Notes: generated from the letters alone by a model not told the origin. Shown: positions 44,575-56,463, counted from the first letter of the stretch. The stretch is DNA of 64,000 bases from JACCZX01 sp963801035 (GCA_963801035.1 CAWDDF010000003.1:248001-312000); one strand, 5' to 3'. Made by a program: numbers and translations.

Positions 44575-44991
44575 TCACGTTCTGAAGAAATACCAGCCGA
44601 CAATCGCAACCCACGTGCCACCTGCGAACAGCAGCGCCAGCATTACGGCAGCACTGCCGACGTCTTTGGCACGCTTGCCTAGCGGATTGATCTCCAGAGA
44701 GTCGCGGTCGACTGCGGCTTCGATCGCGCTATTCAGCAGCTCGACAATCAGGACCAGCATCAGCACGCCGACCAGCAGGACTTTTTCAGCCAGTGCAATC
44801 GGCAGCACCAGCGCGACTGGAGTGAGCACCGCCGCCAGCATGATCTCTTGCCGGAACGCGTCTTCGCCTGCCCACGCGGCTCTCAAACCGTCCAGCGAGT
44901 AATGCGTCGCGTCGACCACGCGACGCAAACCGCGCTTGCGCTTCTCCGCGGCGCGGTCAAGAACGATACGACTCGACGGTTGCTCGGACAT
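44575..44991 (-). CDS. dgkA: Diacylglycerol kinase
   Basis: Small integral-membrane lipid kinase recycling diacylglycerol, 138 residues. After a charged amphipathic N-terminus (RVVDATHYSLDGLRAAWAGE, AFRQEIMLAA) come three membrane helices, with the catalytic region VELLNSAIEAAVDRDSLEIN and KRAKDVGSAAVMLALL. It is divergent from the M14 carboxypeptidase (81 bp apart). Confidence 0.94.
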   Translation of the reverse strand: MSEQPSSRIVLDRAAEKRKRGLRRVVDATHYSLDGLRAAWAGEDAFRQEIMLAAVLTPVALVLPIALAEKVLLVGVLMLVLIVELLNSAIEAAVDRDSLEINPLGKRAKDVGSAAVMLALLFAGGTWVAIVGWYFFRT

Positions 44992-45072
44992 GGCGCCGGA
45001 TGATACGACCGCCGAACCGATATCGGAATGGCGGCCAGTATCATCGCCGGCCCTGCCCTTGCCGCTCGAGCC

Positions 45073-46771
45073 ATGCCCACGATCGACTACTCGCGTTTCT
45101 ATCGCTACGACGACTTGATGGCGATCCTGCGCGCCTTTGCCGACGAAAATCCCGACTATGTCTCCGCTTGAAACGATCGGCTCGAGTCACGAAGGTCGTG
45201 CAATTCCGGTGGTGACGCTTACTAATCGAGCAACGGGCACAGCGAACCACAAGCCCGCGTATTGGGTGGACGGCAACATTCATTCGATCGAACTGACGGC
45301 GTCGAGTGCTTGCTTGTACTTCATTGACTGGCTATTGAAAGAACGCGGCAAGAACGCGGACGTCGCGCGTGCGCTGGACACACGCACCTTTTATGTCTGT
45401 CCGCGCATCAATCCCGACGGTGCCGAATGGGCGATGGGCGATAGCCCGCGGTACGTGCGCTCCTCGACACGCCGCTATCCGTTTGACGAAGATCCCATCG
45501 ACGGGCTGATCACAGAAGATATCGACGGTGACGGCCGCATTTTGCAGATGCGCGTCTCCGACCCGAATGGGCCGTGGAAAAAACATCCGCAGCAGCCGAG
45601 CCTGATGGTTCGCCGCGCGCCGACCGATGCGCCGGGCGGCGACTACTTCCGCATTTTTGCCGAAGGTCGCATCGAGAACTATGACGGCGTCAGTGTCACC
45701 GTCGCCGGTGTCACCGGCAATGCGCAGGGACTCGACCTGAATCGCAACTTTCCCGCGAATTGGCGGCAAGAATTCGAACAGCTTGGCGCGGGGCCGTTTC
45801 CGACCTCGGAGCCCGAAGTGCGGGCCATCGTCGAGTTCTTTATGTCGCACCCGAACATCTGTGGCGGCACCAGCATTCACACGTTCTCAGGTGTACTGCT
45901 GCGCCCGCTCGGGTCGGCACCCGACGACCAACTCCCCGCCGAGGACTTGTGGACTTATCAAACTGTCGGCAAGAAAGGCGAAGAGCTGACGGGCTATCCG
46001 GCGATCTCCATTTGGCACGAGTTTCAGTACATGCCGGGCGAATACATCACTGGCTCATTTGACTGGATCTATGAGCATCTCGGCATGTTTACGTGGACGA
46101 TTGAAGTCTGGAATCCAAAAAAAGAAGCCGGCATCGAAAACAAGGAATGGATTCACTGGTTTCGAGATCATCCGATTGAAGACGACTTGAAAATCTTCGA
46201 GTGGGCGCAGAACGTTTCTTCTAACGAAGGCCACTTTGACTGGAAGCCGTTTGATCATCCTCAGCTCGGTAAAGTCGAGATCGGCGGCTGGAACCGCATA
46301 CACGTTTTCGCGAACCCGCCGCCCGCGCTACGCGAAAAGGAGATCGCACGTTTTCCGCAGTGGCTGCTGTGGCAAGCGCTGATTTCGCCGAGGCTCGAAA
46401 TAGGCAGCATCGAAGTCAAGCCCGTCGGAACCGATACGTGGCGCGTTCGATTGATCGTGCAGAACAGCGGCTGGCTGCCGACCTACGTCACGAAGATGGC
46501 CATCAAGCGCAAATTGCTGCGCGGCGTGCTCGCCGAAATCAGATTGCCCGCCGGTGCTGAACTGGTATCGGGCAAGCCGCGCGAGGAAATGGGCGAGCTC
46601 GAAGGCTGGGCGTATCTGCACACTGGCATTTCATTCTGGCCGAACAAAAAAGTCACCGCCGATCGTGCGCACGTCGACTGGGTGGTCAAGGGCAAAGCAG
46701 GCTCGCAACTTCAAATCGCAGCCTGGCACGAACGAGCCGGCCGTTTGGAAACGAACATCACGCTCCAATAG
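45073..46771 (+). pseudogene. M14-family zinc carboxypeptidase, frameshifted near the start
   Basis: A cytoplasmic-looking (no signal peptide) metallocarboxypeptidase. The N-terminus begins at ATG 45073 (MPTIDYSRFYRYDDLMAILR), then the frame breaks at 45161-45168, where one surplus C turns YVSLETIGSS into a stop. The rest runs intact to 46771: zinc ligands HSIE in VDGNIHSIELTASSAC and the later His in TSIHTFSGVLLRP, GLDLNRNFPANW (substrate Arg region) and the catalytic Glu in FTWTIEVWNPKKEAG. Repaired length is about 565 residues, long for M14 because of a C-terminal beta domain. Substrate unknown. Confidence 0.88.
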
Positions 46772-46851
46772 CAATACACCTCCCGCCCCAACGCTCGATA
46801 CATTGTGCGAAGCGTTACACCCTATCCACATGAAGATGGTCAGGGCCTGAG

Positions 46852-48256
46852 TTGGGAACCGTAGCCATTCCGGTCTGGGTTGCCATCATCGGCGCGTTGC
46901 TTGCGCTGTGGGCGGTGCTCGATCGCTTGTTGGTACCTAGCGTGCGCTGGGTCATTCGGAGTCGAGCCAACAAAGTACTCGACGAAGTCGGTCAACGGCT
47001 GCGTCTGCAGAGTCGTCCGTTCCAGCAAACAAGCCGACGCACGTCTGATCGATAGGCTGGTCTTCGACGAAAAGGTACAGCAAGCTGCGACGGCACACGC
47101 GCAGGCGAATCAAGATGCCGCGCGAAGTCGTGCACCACATGGTCGAGCGCTACGCGCGCGAGATCGTGCCCGCGTTCAATGCCTACTTCTATTTTCGAAT
47201 TGGGGCGTGGTTAAGCCGCAAGGTGAGTCGCCTGCTATATCGCGTGCGCATCGGATACTCCGACGAAGCGGGTTTGGCCGCAGTGCCGCCGAACGCGACC
47301 GTGGTGTTCGTGATGAATCACCGCAGCAATATGGATTACATATTCGCTGCTCATCTGGCCGCCGAACAGGCGGCGCTCTGTCGTATGCGGTCGGCGAATG
47401 GGCACGCATCTGGCCTTTGCAGCAGATGATTCGCGCGATGGGCGCGTATTTCGTGCGCCGTGGCTCGGGTAACGAGCTTTATCGGCGTGTACTCGAACGC
47501 TACATCGCGATGGCGACTGAGTCCGGCGTCACGCAGGCGGTTTATCCCGAAGGCGGCTTGACCCGCGACGGCCGCATGCGTGAACCGAAATTTGGCGTAC
47601 TTGAATACATGTTGCGCGGTTTCACGCTCGACGGCGAACGCGATCTGGTTTTCGTTCCACTCGGATTGAACTACGACCGTGTGCTCGAGGATCGAACACA
47701 GCTATTGGCAGGCACGGCAGGCAAAAAGAGCTCGGCGGTAAAGGCAGCAGCGAACACATTCAAGTTCACTGTTGCGCAGTTGGTGCTTGCGCTTCGCAGC
47801 AAGTGGTATCGCTTCGGTTATGCCTGCGTCAACTTCGGCACGCCGATTTCAACCAAGAGCTATTGCGCGCAACGAGGGATCGACTTTCGCAAGCTGACCA
47901 AAGAGGCTCGTATCGCCCAAGTAAGTGCGCTGGGTCAGCATCTGATGGAGCACGTAGGGCGGCTGATTCCAGTGTTGCCGGTACCGCTTGTTGCCCGCGT
48001 ACTGCTCGCAACGAAGGATGTAGCCGCGCTCAGTGAAATGGAGATCAAGTCGCAGGTAAGCACGCAGGTCGAGCAGCTTAAGGCGCGTGGAGCTCACGTT
48101 TACGTTCCACGCAGCGACTGGGATTACGCAGTCGGCGCCGGCCTGCGCATGCTGACGCTTCGACACCTCGTCAACGAATCATCCGGCTTGTACAGCGCCA
48201 ATCCGAGCGAGATTCCGTTGCTGATGTATTACGCGCGTTCGATCGAGCACTTGTAA
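46852..48256 (+). pseudogene. Glycerol-3-phosphate/lysophospholipid acyltransferase-like protein, three frameshifts
   Basis: The gene is readable only across three frame changes. Deleting one base near 47043, one at 47114 and two (a repeated CT) at 47376-47379 joins the parts into one protein of about 465 residues. The N-terminal helix (VAIPVWVAIIGALLALWAVL) anchors it. The acyltransferase motif I is VMNHRSNMDYIFAAH (HRSNMD gives H-x4-D), motif III is VYPEGGLTRDGRMREPKFG. It resembles bacterial PlsB/PlsC-type acyltransferases of phospholipid synthesis. The TTG start at 46852 is tentative; an ATG at 46831 is out of frame by one base. Confidence 0.8.
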
Positions 48257-48334
48257 ATGCTTGCCTATACCCTGACTGAGCGTCGTCTTGCAGCTGTACC
48301 AGCGGCTGCTGCATAACGACCAACTGCCCAGCTG

Positions 48335-49399
48335 CTAGTGCACGTGCTGGCTCAAGGCTCCGGTCGAATATTTGTGCGCCACCGCTTCGAGAGCAATAGG
48401 CTTGATGCCGCTTGCCTGGCCTTCGCAGCCGAACTGCTGATAGCGCTGCTTGCAGATCGCCTTGGCCGCGGCGCGCGCGGGCTTCAGGTAATCGCGCGGA
48501 TCGAAGTGACTGGGATTTTCGGCAAGAAACTTGCGAATCGCTGCGGTCATTGCCAGCCGGATGTCGGTGTCGATGTTGATCTTGCGCACGCCGTGCTTGA
48601 TCGCCTCTTGGATCTCTTCGACAGGCACGCCGTACGTCTCCTTGATGTCGCCGCCGTACTTGCGGATCTCCGCCAGGATGTCCTGCGGCACCGACGAAGA
48701 GCCGTGCATCACCAGATGCGTATTCGGGATGCGGCGATGAATTTCCTTGATGCGGTCGATTGCCAGGATATCGCCGGTTGGTTTGCGCGTGAACTTATAG
48801 GCTCCGTGACTCGTGCCGATCGCGATGGCAAGCGCATCGAGCTGCGTCCTCTTGACGAAGTCGGCCGCCTGATCGGGATCGGTCAGCAACATCTCCTTCG
48901 TCATCGTGATCTCGGCACCGTGGCCGTCTTCCTTATCGCCGCGCATCGTTTCGAGCGAGCCGAGGCAGCCCAATTCGCCTTCGACGCTAACCCCCTGCGC
49001 ATGCGCCATGTCGACAACTTTTTTCGTCACCTGCCAGTTGTAGTCGTAGTCGGCAACGGTCTTGCCGTCTTCGCGCAGCGAACCATCCATCATCACCGAA
49101 GAAAACCCGAGTCCGATCGCGCCTTCGCACACAGCCGGTGATTGGCCGTGGTCCTGATGCATCGCGACCGGAATCTGCGGATACGACTCAACTGCGGCCT
49201 GAATCAGATGCTTCAGAAACAGCTCGCCGGCGTACTTACGCGCGCCGGCCGAGGCCTGCATGATGACCGGCGCGTCGACTTCCTGGGCGGCTTCCATGAT
49301 GGCCTGCACCTGTTCGAGATTGTTCACGTTGAACGCTGGCACGCCGTAGCCGTTTTCCGCAGCGTGATCCAGCAATTGACGCAATGAAACGAGCGCCAT
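48335..49399 (-). CDS. fba: Class II fructose-bisphosphate aldolase
   Basis: Zinc-dependent aldolase of glycolysis and gluconeogenesis, 354 residues, of the FbaA/CbbA type used in Burkholderiales. Seen: YGVPAFNVNNLEQVQAIMEA, MHQDHGQSPAVCEGAIGLGF (catalytic Asp and zinc His), SVEGELGCLGSLETMRGD, AIAIGTSHGAYKFTRKPTG and LVMHGSSSVPQDIL. On the minus strand it follows the S41 peptidase gene and is the last glycolysis gene of the series tkt-gap-pgk-pyk-fba. Confidence 0.96.
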   Translation of the reverse strand: MALVSLRQLLDHAAENGYGVPAFNVNNLEQVQAIMEAAQEVDAPVIMQASAGARKYAGELFLKHLIQAAVESYPQIPVAMHQDHGQSPAVCEGAIGLGFSSVMMDGSLREDGKTVADYDYNWQVTKKVVDMAHAQGVSVEGELGCLGSLETMRGDKEDGHGAEITMTKEMLLTDPDQAADFVKRTQLDALAIAIGTSHGAYKFTRKPTGDILAIDRIKEIHRRIPNTHLVMHGSSSVPQDILAEIRKYGGDIKETYGVPVEEIQEAIKHGVRKINIDTDIRLAMTAAIRKFLAENPSHFDPRDYLKPARAAAKAICKQRYQQFGCEGQASGIKPIALEAVAHKYSTGALSQHVH

Positions 49400-49444
49400 G
49401 GCGATCCTCCTCGATAAATACTAATAGTCGTTATCCAGCAAACG

Positions 49445-50877
49445 CTACTGGACGGATGTAGTGAGCAACAAACGATCCAGCAAAGCTTTCTCAGCCGTTT
49501 CCAGCGCGCGATCGCGACCAGCGCGTAAATCTGCCAGCGTCGGTGGCGCGTAAATCGTCGGCGCCAGAGGCTCACCTTCCATGCGCCGGCCGTGAGCTGA
49601 CCTAAACCCCGTTTCAGACACGCGCACGCCGCCCGCGCCCGGCAATACATACTCCGAACGCACGGCGACCACACAACCGCACGTAGACTCGCCGACGATC
49701 AACGCATCGCGCTGCTCGAGCAGCGCCGTCGCGGTGAGCTCGGAAGCGCTACCCGAGCGCCGATCGGTCAAGACCGCTATCGGCTTTAGAAACGGCCTCT
49801 CTGCCGGGCTTATACGTAGCTCGCGGGCGCCCTGCTCGTCGCCGCGCCGTGACAGTTGAGTGAGGACCATACGAGACTCCGGCAGAAACTGCCGCACCAG
49901 CCACATGAACTGGCTGTAGTCACCACCGCCGTTACCTCGCAGATCAAGAATCAGCGCACGCGCGTCTGCTACCTGCCGCAGCGCCTGCTCGACGTCTGCA
50001 CGATTGCGCACCGAAAATCGATTCAGTTTTAAGACAGCAATGCCGGCCTCTGAAACGTGTGCGGTGACTGCGGGGGGTCTAATCAGCGGCTCCGGCGTCA
50101 ACGTAACTACGAATGAAGAGCTGTCGTCGCGCTGCAGTGTCAGCGCCTGTGCGCGCGGCAGTGCATCGGGCATGCGTTGCAACGCGCGGCGCACCGCGCG
50201 CAGCTGCGCAAAACGAATCGCCTCGTCCTGCCGCGCCGGTTCGGCCTCGGAAGACGTGACGTCGGCCGCGGTCAGCGGAAGATCGCGTGCGGCGAGCAAA
50301 AATGCCCGATCGAACTGTCTGTCATCGATTGCCACGACTACATCACCCTTGCGCACCCCCGCGCGCACTGCCGGAGAATCGGGATCGACATCGATGACGA
50401 GGAGCTGATCGTCGATCACCGACAAAGTGAGCCCCGATGCGAGCGTGGCAAAGCGCCGGTGATCCGCACTCTCGCGCGGAGTCACGACGCGCGTATGCGA
50501 GTCTTTCAGCTCGCGCACCATGGCCTTCAGTACCAGATACATCTCCGCGTCGCTCTTTGCAGCCATGACCGGCGCCTGATATTTTCGGCGCACGACCTGC
50601 CAATCGACGCCATTTAACGCCGGGTCATAGTGGCGATCCGCAACGATCTGCCAGGCGCGCTGCTGTACCTCAAGACGTAGCTCTGCCGTTGCAAATTCCG
50701 GGCTGAGCTCCTGTTGCAAAGACCGCGCGGTGTGCTCCGACAAACCGGGGGCCGGGCCGCCCGCAGGACGCGTCGGCAGCGATGCAAGCGCGCCCGACGC
50801 GACAAACGCAAGAGCGTAAGAAAGTTGGCGAAGTACCCGTACCAACGGCACGCTGCGCATTTTCGCCGCGATGGATC

Positions 50878-50881
<4 letters not shown>
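49445..50881 (-). CDS. S41-family peptidase with PDZ domain
   Basis: A 478-residue secreted or membrane-tethered protease of the C-terminal processing type. A hydrophobic N-terminus (YALAFVASGALASLPTRPAG) is followed by an N-terminal helical domain, a PDZ domain (DPDSPAVRAGVRKGDVVVAI) and the S41 core with LILDLRGNGGGDYSQFMWLV and the Ser region DRRSGSASELTATALLE. The start overlaps the pyk stop by 4 bp, so it is translated with pyruvate kinase, an unusual partner. Substrate unknown. Confidence 0.9.
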
Positions 50882-52311
<1,430 letters not shown>

Positions 52312-52323
52312 GTGCTGAGCGTA

Positions 52324-53562
52324 TCAACTCGATTGGACTTGCGGCGAGGCGAAAAAGTCCTTGTTTCCCGCGCGCTCCTCAAGGATCGCTATCGCCGGCA
52401 GACTCTTGCCTTCAAGATACTCGAGAAACGCGCCGCCACCTGTCGAGATGTAGCTGATGCGGTCGCCGAGGTCATACTTGGCGATTGCAGCAAGCGTGTC
52501 GCCGCCGCCCGCAATGGAAAACGTGCCATTTGCTGTTGCCTCGGCGATCGCAAGCGCCATCTGCTTGGTTCCTTCGCCGAAGGCGTCGAACTCAAAGACA
52601 CCGATGGGGCCGTTCCAGATCACGGTACCGGCGCCGCGAATCGCCTGCGCAAGTGCAAGCGCGCTTTGCGGACCCACATCGAGGATCATCTCGTCAGGTT
52701 GCACGTCATCGGCGCGCCGCGTCGTCGCAGCCGCAGTCGCCGCGAGCTCTTTTGCGACCACGACATCGATCGGCAATGGCAGCGTCGCACCCTTTTCGGC
52801 AAGCGTAGCCAGAACACGTTTACATTCGCTGACCAGGTCAGGCTCCGCGAGCGACTTGCCGATCGCAAACCCCTGAGCGAGCAGGAACGTGTTGGCGATG
52901 CCTCCACCGACGATCAGAAGATCGACCTTACGCGCCAGGTTATTCAGCAAAGTGAGCTTGGTCGATACCTTGGAACCGCCGACGATGGCCATCAGTGGCC
53001 GCTGTGGGTCGCGTAGGGCTTTCGACAACGCCTCGATCTCGGATGAAAGCAACGGACCGGCACATGCCAGCTTCGCGTATTTCGCGATGCCTACGGTGGA
53101 AGCTTCCGCGCGATGCGCGGTGCCGAACGCATCGTTCACGTACACATCGCATAGCGCCGCCATTTTTCTCGCAAGCTCGTCGCTGTTTTTCTTTTCACCC
53201 TTGTTGAAACGAGTGTTCTCCAGCATGACCACCTGCCCGGGCTCGACGCTGACGCCATTGAGCCAATCGCGCACCAGCGGGACATTAAACCCCAGCATCT
53301 CGCTCAACTTGGACGCAACCGGCGCGAGCGAAAATTCCGCGGCAAACTCGCCTTCGACAGGACGTCCCAGGTGCGAGGTCACCATAACCGCCGCACCCGC
53401 CTCAAGTGCCGCACGTATCGCAGGCACCGACGCTCGAATACGTGTGTCTTCGGTGATGTTGCCCGCATCGTCCTGCGGGACATTCAGATCAGAGCGAATG
53501 AAAACCCGGCGGCCGGCCAACTGCCCATCCGCAATGAGGCGATCAAGAGTATTAACGCGCAT
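52324..53562 (-). CDS. pgk: Phosphoglycerate kinase
   Basis: 412 residues from ATG 53562; the open frame upstream has no PGK-like sequence. Seen: RRVFIRSDLNVPQDDAGNIT, MVTSHLGRPVEGEFA, MLENTRFNKGEKKNSDELAR, DVYVNDAFGTAHRAEASTVG, AIVGGSKVSTKLTLL, TVIWNGPIGVFEFDAFGEGT and SIAGGGDTLAAI. A full-length single-domain-pair enzyme. Divergent from the rhombosortase gene with 48 bp between. Confidence 0.96.
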   Translation of the reverse strand: MRVNTLDRLIADGQLAGRRVFIRSDLNVPQDDAGNITEDTRIRASVPAIRAALEAGAAVMVTSHLGRPVEGEFAAEFSLAPVASKLSEMLGFNVPLVRDWLNGVSVEPGQVVMLENTRFNKGEKKNSDELARKMAALCDVYVNDAFGTAHRAEASTVGIAKYAKLACAGPLLSSEIEALSKALRDPQRPLMAIVGGSKVSTKLTLLNNLARKVDLLIVGGGIANTFLLAQGFAIGKSLAEPDLVSECKRVLATLAEKGATLPLPIDVVVAKELAATAAATTRRADDVQPDEMILDVGPQSALALAQAIRGAGTVIWNGPIGVFEFDAFGEGTKQMALAIAEATANGTFSIAGGGDTLAAIAKYDLGDRISYISTGGGAFLEYLEGKSLPAIAILEERAGNKDFFASPQVQSS

Positions 53563-53610
53563 TAGATGGACAAGCCGCGCTGCAATGAAAGAGGCGCGGG
53601 AAACTATCGA

Positions 53611-54264
53611 ATGAGGACGCCGGAGTTGGGCATTATACGAACGGTGAAGCCGCCATCGCTCTCGCGCGCCGAAGTCATCGCAATCGCCATTGCTTTGCTG
53701 ATCTTGCTGTTGCAGGCGTTGCCCGATCCTTCGCCTCTCGAATACCGAAACACGAATTACGCATACGAGCCGTGGCGCTGGCTGACCGGACACTTCATCC
53801 ATGTGAACTGGCAGCACGCGCTGATCAATGCCGTCGCGCTGTGGGTTGTTGCACGTCTGTTTGCGCCCGATCTGACGGCATCACGGCAACTGTGGGCACT
53901 GCTCAGCGCCGCGCTAGTGATCAGCGTGTGCCTGGCGCTGATCTATCCGACCATTGCGTGGTATCGCGGCTTGTCGGGTGCGTTGCACGGACTGTATTTT
54001 GCGGGCTCTACGCTATGGCTGATCAAAGCGAGGCCACGCGGATTTCAACAGCTGTGGCTGCCGTCGGCTCTCTTCTTTGGCGGCTGGATCAAAGTTTTGC
54101 TGGAGCAGCCGGGTGGCGCGACCACACCCTACGCTGAGTGGTTGGGTGCAGGGGTGGTGCCGCAAGCCCACCTGGTGGGCGCTGCTTGCGGCACGGTACT
54201 CGGACTACTGTTTGCGATAAGCGACGCGAACGCGAGCGGCAAGCAACAACGCAGACAGCAATAG
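53611..54264 (+). CDS. rrtA: Rhombosortase (rhomboid-family GlyGly-CTERM protease)
   Basis: An intramembrane serine protease of about 217 residues with six hydrophobic segments. Rhombosortases are known to pair with proteins bearing a GlyGly-CTERM tail and to cut them. Marks here: WRWLTGHFIHVNWQHALINA after the first helix, the nucleophile motif RGLSGALHGLYFAG (Ser122) and the catalytic His187 in PQAHLVGAACG. I prefer ATG 53611; ATG 53566 would leave only 3 bp to the divergent pgk. Its two likely substrates, subtilases with GlyGly tails, follow on the opposite strand. It overlaps the first by 60 bp, tail to tail. Confidence 0.9.
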   Translation: MRTPELGIIRTVKPPSLSRAEVIAIAIALLILLLQALPDPSPLEYRNTNYAYEPWRWLTGHFIHVNWQHALINAVALWVVARLFAPDLTASRQLWALLSAALVISVCLALIYPTIAWYRGLSGALHGLYFAGSTLWLIKARPRGFQQLWLPSALFFGGWIKVLLEQPGGATTPYAEWLGAGVVPQAHLVGAACGTVLGLLFAISDANASGKQQRRQQ

Positions 54265-56298
54265 CAACTGCCACGTTGGCAGCGCGCCTCCCCCACTGGA
54301 TGGCGAGTTAGCCGACGTGCTGGTTACTGTCAACACGGCCGCCGGACTTGTCGAACCACCGAACGAGTTGGACATGTTGACTTGAAACGCGGCGTTGTTG
54401 TCGGTGGCAGCGAGGGCTGGCGTGGTGTAAGTGGGTCCGGTCGCATCCGCGATGGCGACGCCGTTACGGACCCATTGATAACTCACAGCTCCGATGGCCT
54501 CGACGGTAAAGGATGCGGTGGCGCCGGCAGCAACGGTGACATTAGCCGGTGGCGTGACGACCAGCGGAGGTCCAGCCGCTTGCAAGGCGCGAGTCGCGTC
54601 CAGCATGCCCGCGCCGCATCGACCTGCGAACTCGCGGCCAGGGGCGCATAAGCCGAGATCTGGAAACGGCCGCGCGCTGGTAACGAGAGCGCTTTTGATT
54701 TGCGCAGGTGTAGCTGCAGGAACCGCTGATTTGATAAGCGCGACGACCCCCGCGACCTGCGCGGCAGCCGGACTGGTGCCGAACCTGCCCGAGTAGGTGA
54801 GAGGAAGCGCCGGAGCGCCGGCGCCACTGGGAGTGGTCGACCAGATGTAGTAGCCGTCCCAGGCCGGATCATCAATGCCAGACGGTGTGCCTGGGCTCGA
54901 ACCGAGGGAGCCGGGTGAACCACCGCCGGCTGCGCTGATCGTCACCTGCGTGCCTCCTACCGCATCGATGTTTGAGTAGGTGGCGTTTTCACCATTGATC
55001 GCATGCGCAGTAACGGCGATGACGTTGTTGCAGTTGGCGGGGGCACTGATTCCTGTGACGCTACCTTCGTTGCCTGCTGCTGCGACTACAACTGAACCGG
55101 CGCCAACTGCGGCGTCTATCGCGCTTTGCAGGGTCTGGCTACAGGCAACGCCAGCTTTCCCTCCGGCGCCGATCAGAATCACTTTCGCGGCATTTGCGTT
55201 TGCCGGTGGCACGGGGGCCGTTGTCACGGTCAGACCCGCGGACCACAAAATAGCGTCTGCGACGTCGGACATCGCGCCGCCACAGCGGCCCAGTGCGCGG
55301 ACTGGCAATATTTTTACGTTCCAGCCAATGCCCGCTATTCCCGTTGCGTTGTTAGCGGTTGCAGCAACAACACCGGCACTGTGAGTACCGTGCCACGTAC
55401 TCGGCGCGGCACCCGCACCCTGGTTAGGTGTGTTGTCGTTGCAAAGAGCGTTGGCCCTGTCGGCTGCCGACACAGCATCGCCCGGATCCGCGGGATTGGT
55501 GTCGCGCCCGTTGGCGTCGCCCGAAACCGTGTTTGCAGGTAAGCCCAGCGCATCCGAAGAAACAAAGTCATGGCCTGCCAAGAAACGACCGGCTGCGGTG
55601 TATCCCAGGACCGTATTTCCGTTGAGGTCCGGGTGATTGACGATGCCAGTGTCGACTACTGCGACAACCACGCTGTCCGAGCCAGTAGTGCGGTCCCACG
55701 CTGTAATCAGATTCGCGGCGCCCGCTGCAGGTGCCGATGTTGTCTTCGCTGGGTCCCCCATCGGAACCACGACGTTACCGGGATACACGCTCGCCGGTGG
55801 AAATAGGTTCCATTGCTTCAGTGCAAAGTCGGGTTCGGTCGGCGCAGCGAACGGTCTCATCGCCACGTCAGGTTCTGCGTACTCGACCATCGGATCGCTC
55901 GCCAGACGCGCAGCGACGGCCCGTGCTTCGGACAGTGTCATCGGAGCATCCAGAGCGACGTGCGAAGAACTCTCACTGACCGAACGCACTGCTTTGACGC
56001 CAACGCCCGCCATGTTCGACAGCGATCGAACGTACGCGCCACCCTGGGCCTGTGCCAGCTGCGATCCGGTGGCGCGCATTTTGACAATCAATGCACCGAC
56101 CATTTCCTCGCTCGCCGCCTGCGCTGGAGCAGGCAGACCTAACGCTGCTGCTTGCTTCGGCGTCATTCTCGCGCTCGCTTGCGCAAGCGCTGTCGGCAAT
56201 GCAACGCTGGCGATGGCAGCGATGGCACTCAATCCAACTGCAGTTAAACCGATTCTGTGACGCAACACGGCAGTTCCCTCTCGCAAAGTTTTAGCCAT
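54205..56298 (-). CDS. S8 subtilisin-like protease with GlyGly-CTERM tail
   Basis: A 697-residue secreted protease from ATG 56298. Order: signal peptide (to about 40), propeptide-like region (66-147, ALIVKMRATG and PMVEYAEPDVAM), S8 domain with Asp216 (VVDTGIVNHPDL), His303 (TWHGTHSAGV), oxyanion Asn410 (AAAGNEG) and Ser509 (FGTSPAAAQVAG), then an Ig-like domain (about 580-660; VTVAAGATASFTVEAIGAVS) and the tail SGGGALPTWQLLLLSALLLA with ARVRVAYRKQ. The tail fits rhombosortase processing. Oddity: the usual substrate-binding strand INLSLGGG reads ILIGAGGK here. Confidence 0.93.
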   Translation of the reverse strand: MAKTLREGTAVLRHRIGLTAVGLSAIAAIASVALPTALAQASARMTPKQAAALGLPAPAQAASEEMVGALIVKMRATGSQLAQAQGGAYVRSLSNMAGVGVKAVRSVSESSSHVALDAPMTLSEARAVAARLASDPMVEYAEPDVAMRPFAAPTEPDFALKQWNLFPPASVYPGNVVVPMGDPAKTTSAPAAGAANLITAWDRTTGSDSVVVAVVDTGIVNHPDLNGNTVLGYTAAGRFLAGHDFVSSDALGLPANTVSGDANGRDTNPADPGDAVSAADRANALCNDNTPNQGAGAAPSTWHGTHSAGVVAATANNATGIAGIGWNVKILPVRALGRCGGAMSDVADAILWSAGLTVTTAPVPPANANAAKVILIGAGGKAGVACSQTLQSAIDAAVGAGSVVVAAAGNEGSVTGISAPANCNNVIAVTAHAINGENATYSNIDAVGGTQVTISAAGGGSPGSLGSSPGTPSGIDDPAWDGYYIWSTTPSGAGAPALPLTYSGRFGTSPAAAQVAGVVALIKSAVPAATPAQIKSALVTSARPFPDLGLCAPGREFAGRCGAGMLDATRALQAAGPPLVVTPPANVTVAAGATASFTVEAIGAVSYQWVRNGVAIADATGPTYTTPALAATDNNAAFQVNMSNSFGGSTSPAAVLTVTSTSANSPSSGGGALPTWQLLLLSALLLAARVRVAYRKQ

Positions 56299-56463
56299 CG
56301 CAAGTGTCAGATATTGAATGCGCCCGCAGCCTGCAATCGCTCGATTAACACTGAAATCCAGTGCACGCGAGCGAATGCTCGGAGGTCGCATGACGCGTTG
56401 AACTGACACGCAACAAGTGAAACGAGCTTACGTGAAGACGTCGCCGGAGAGACTCACGCGGCG

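Noticed and set aside
45073..47400. Programmed ribosomal frameshifting as explanation for the broken genes
   Set aside because: The break points share no slippery sequence or downstream structure and occur in families not known for recoding; simple insertions explain them.
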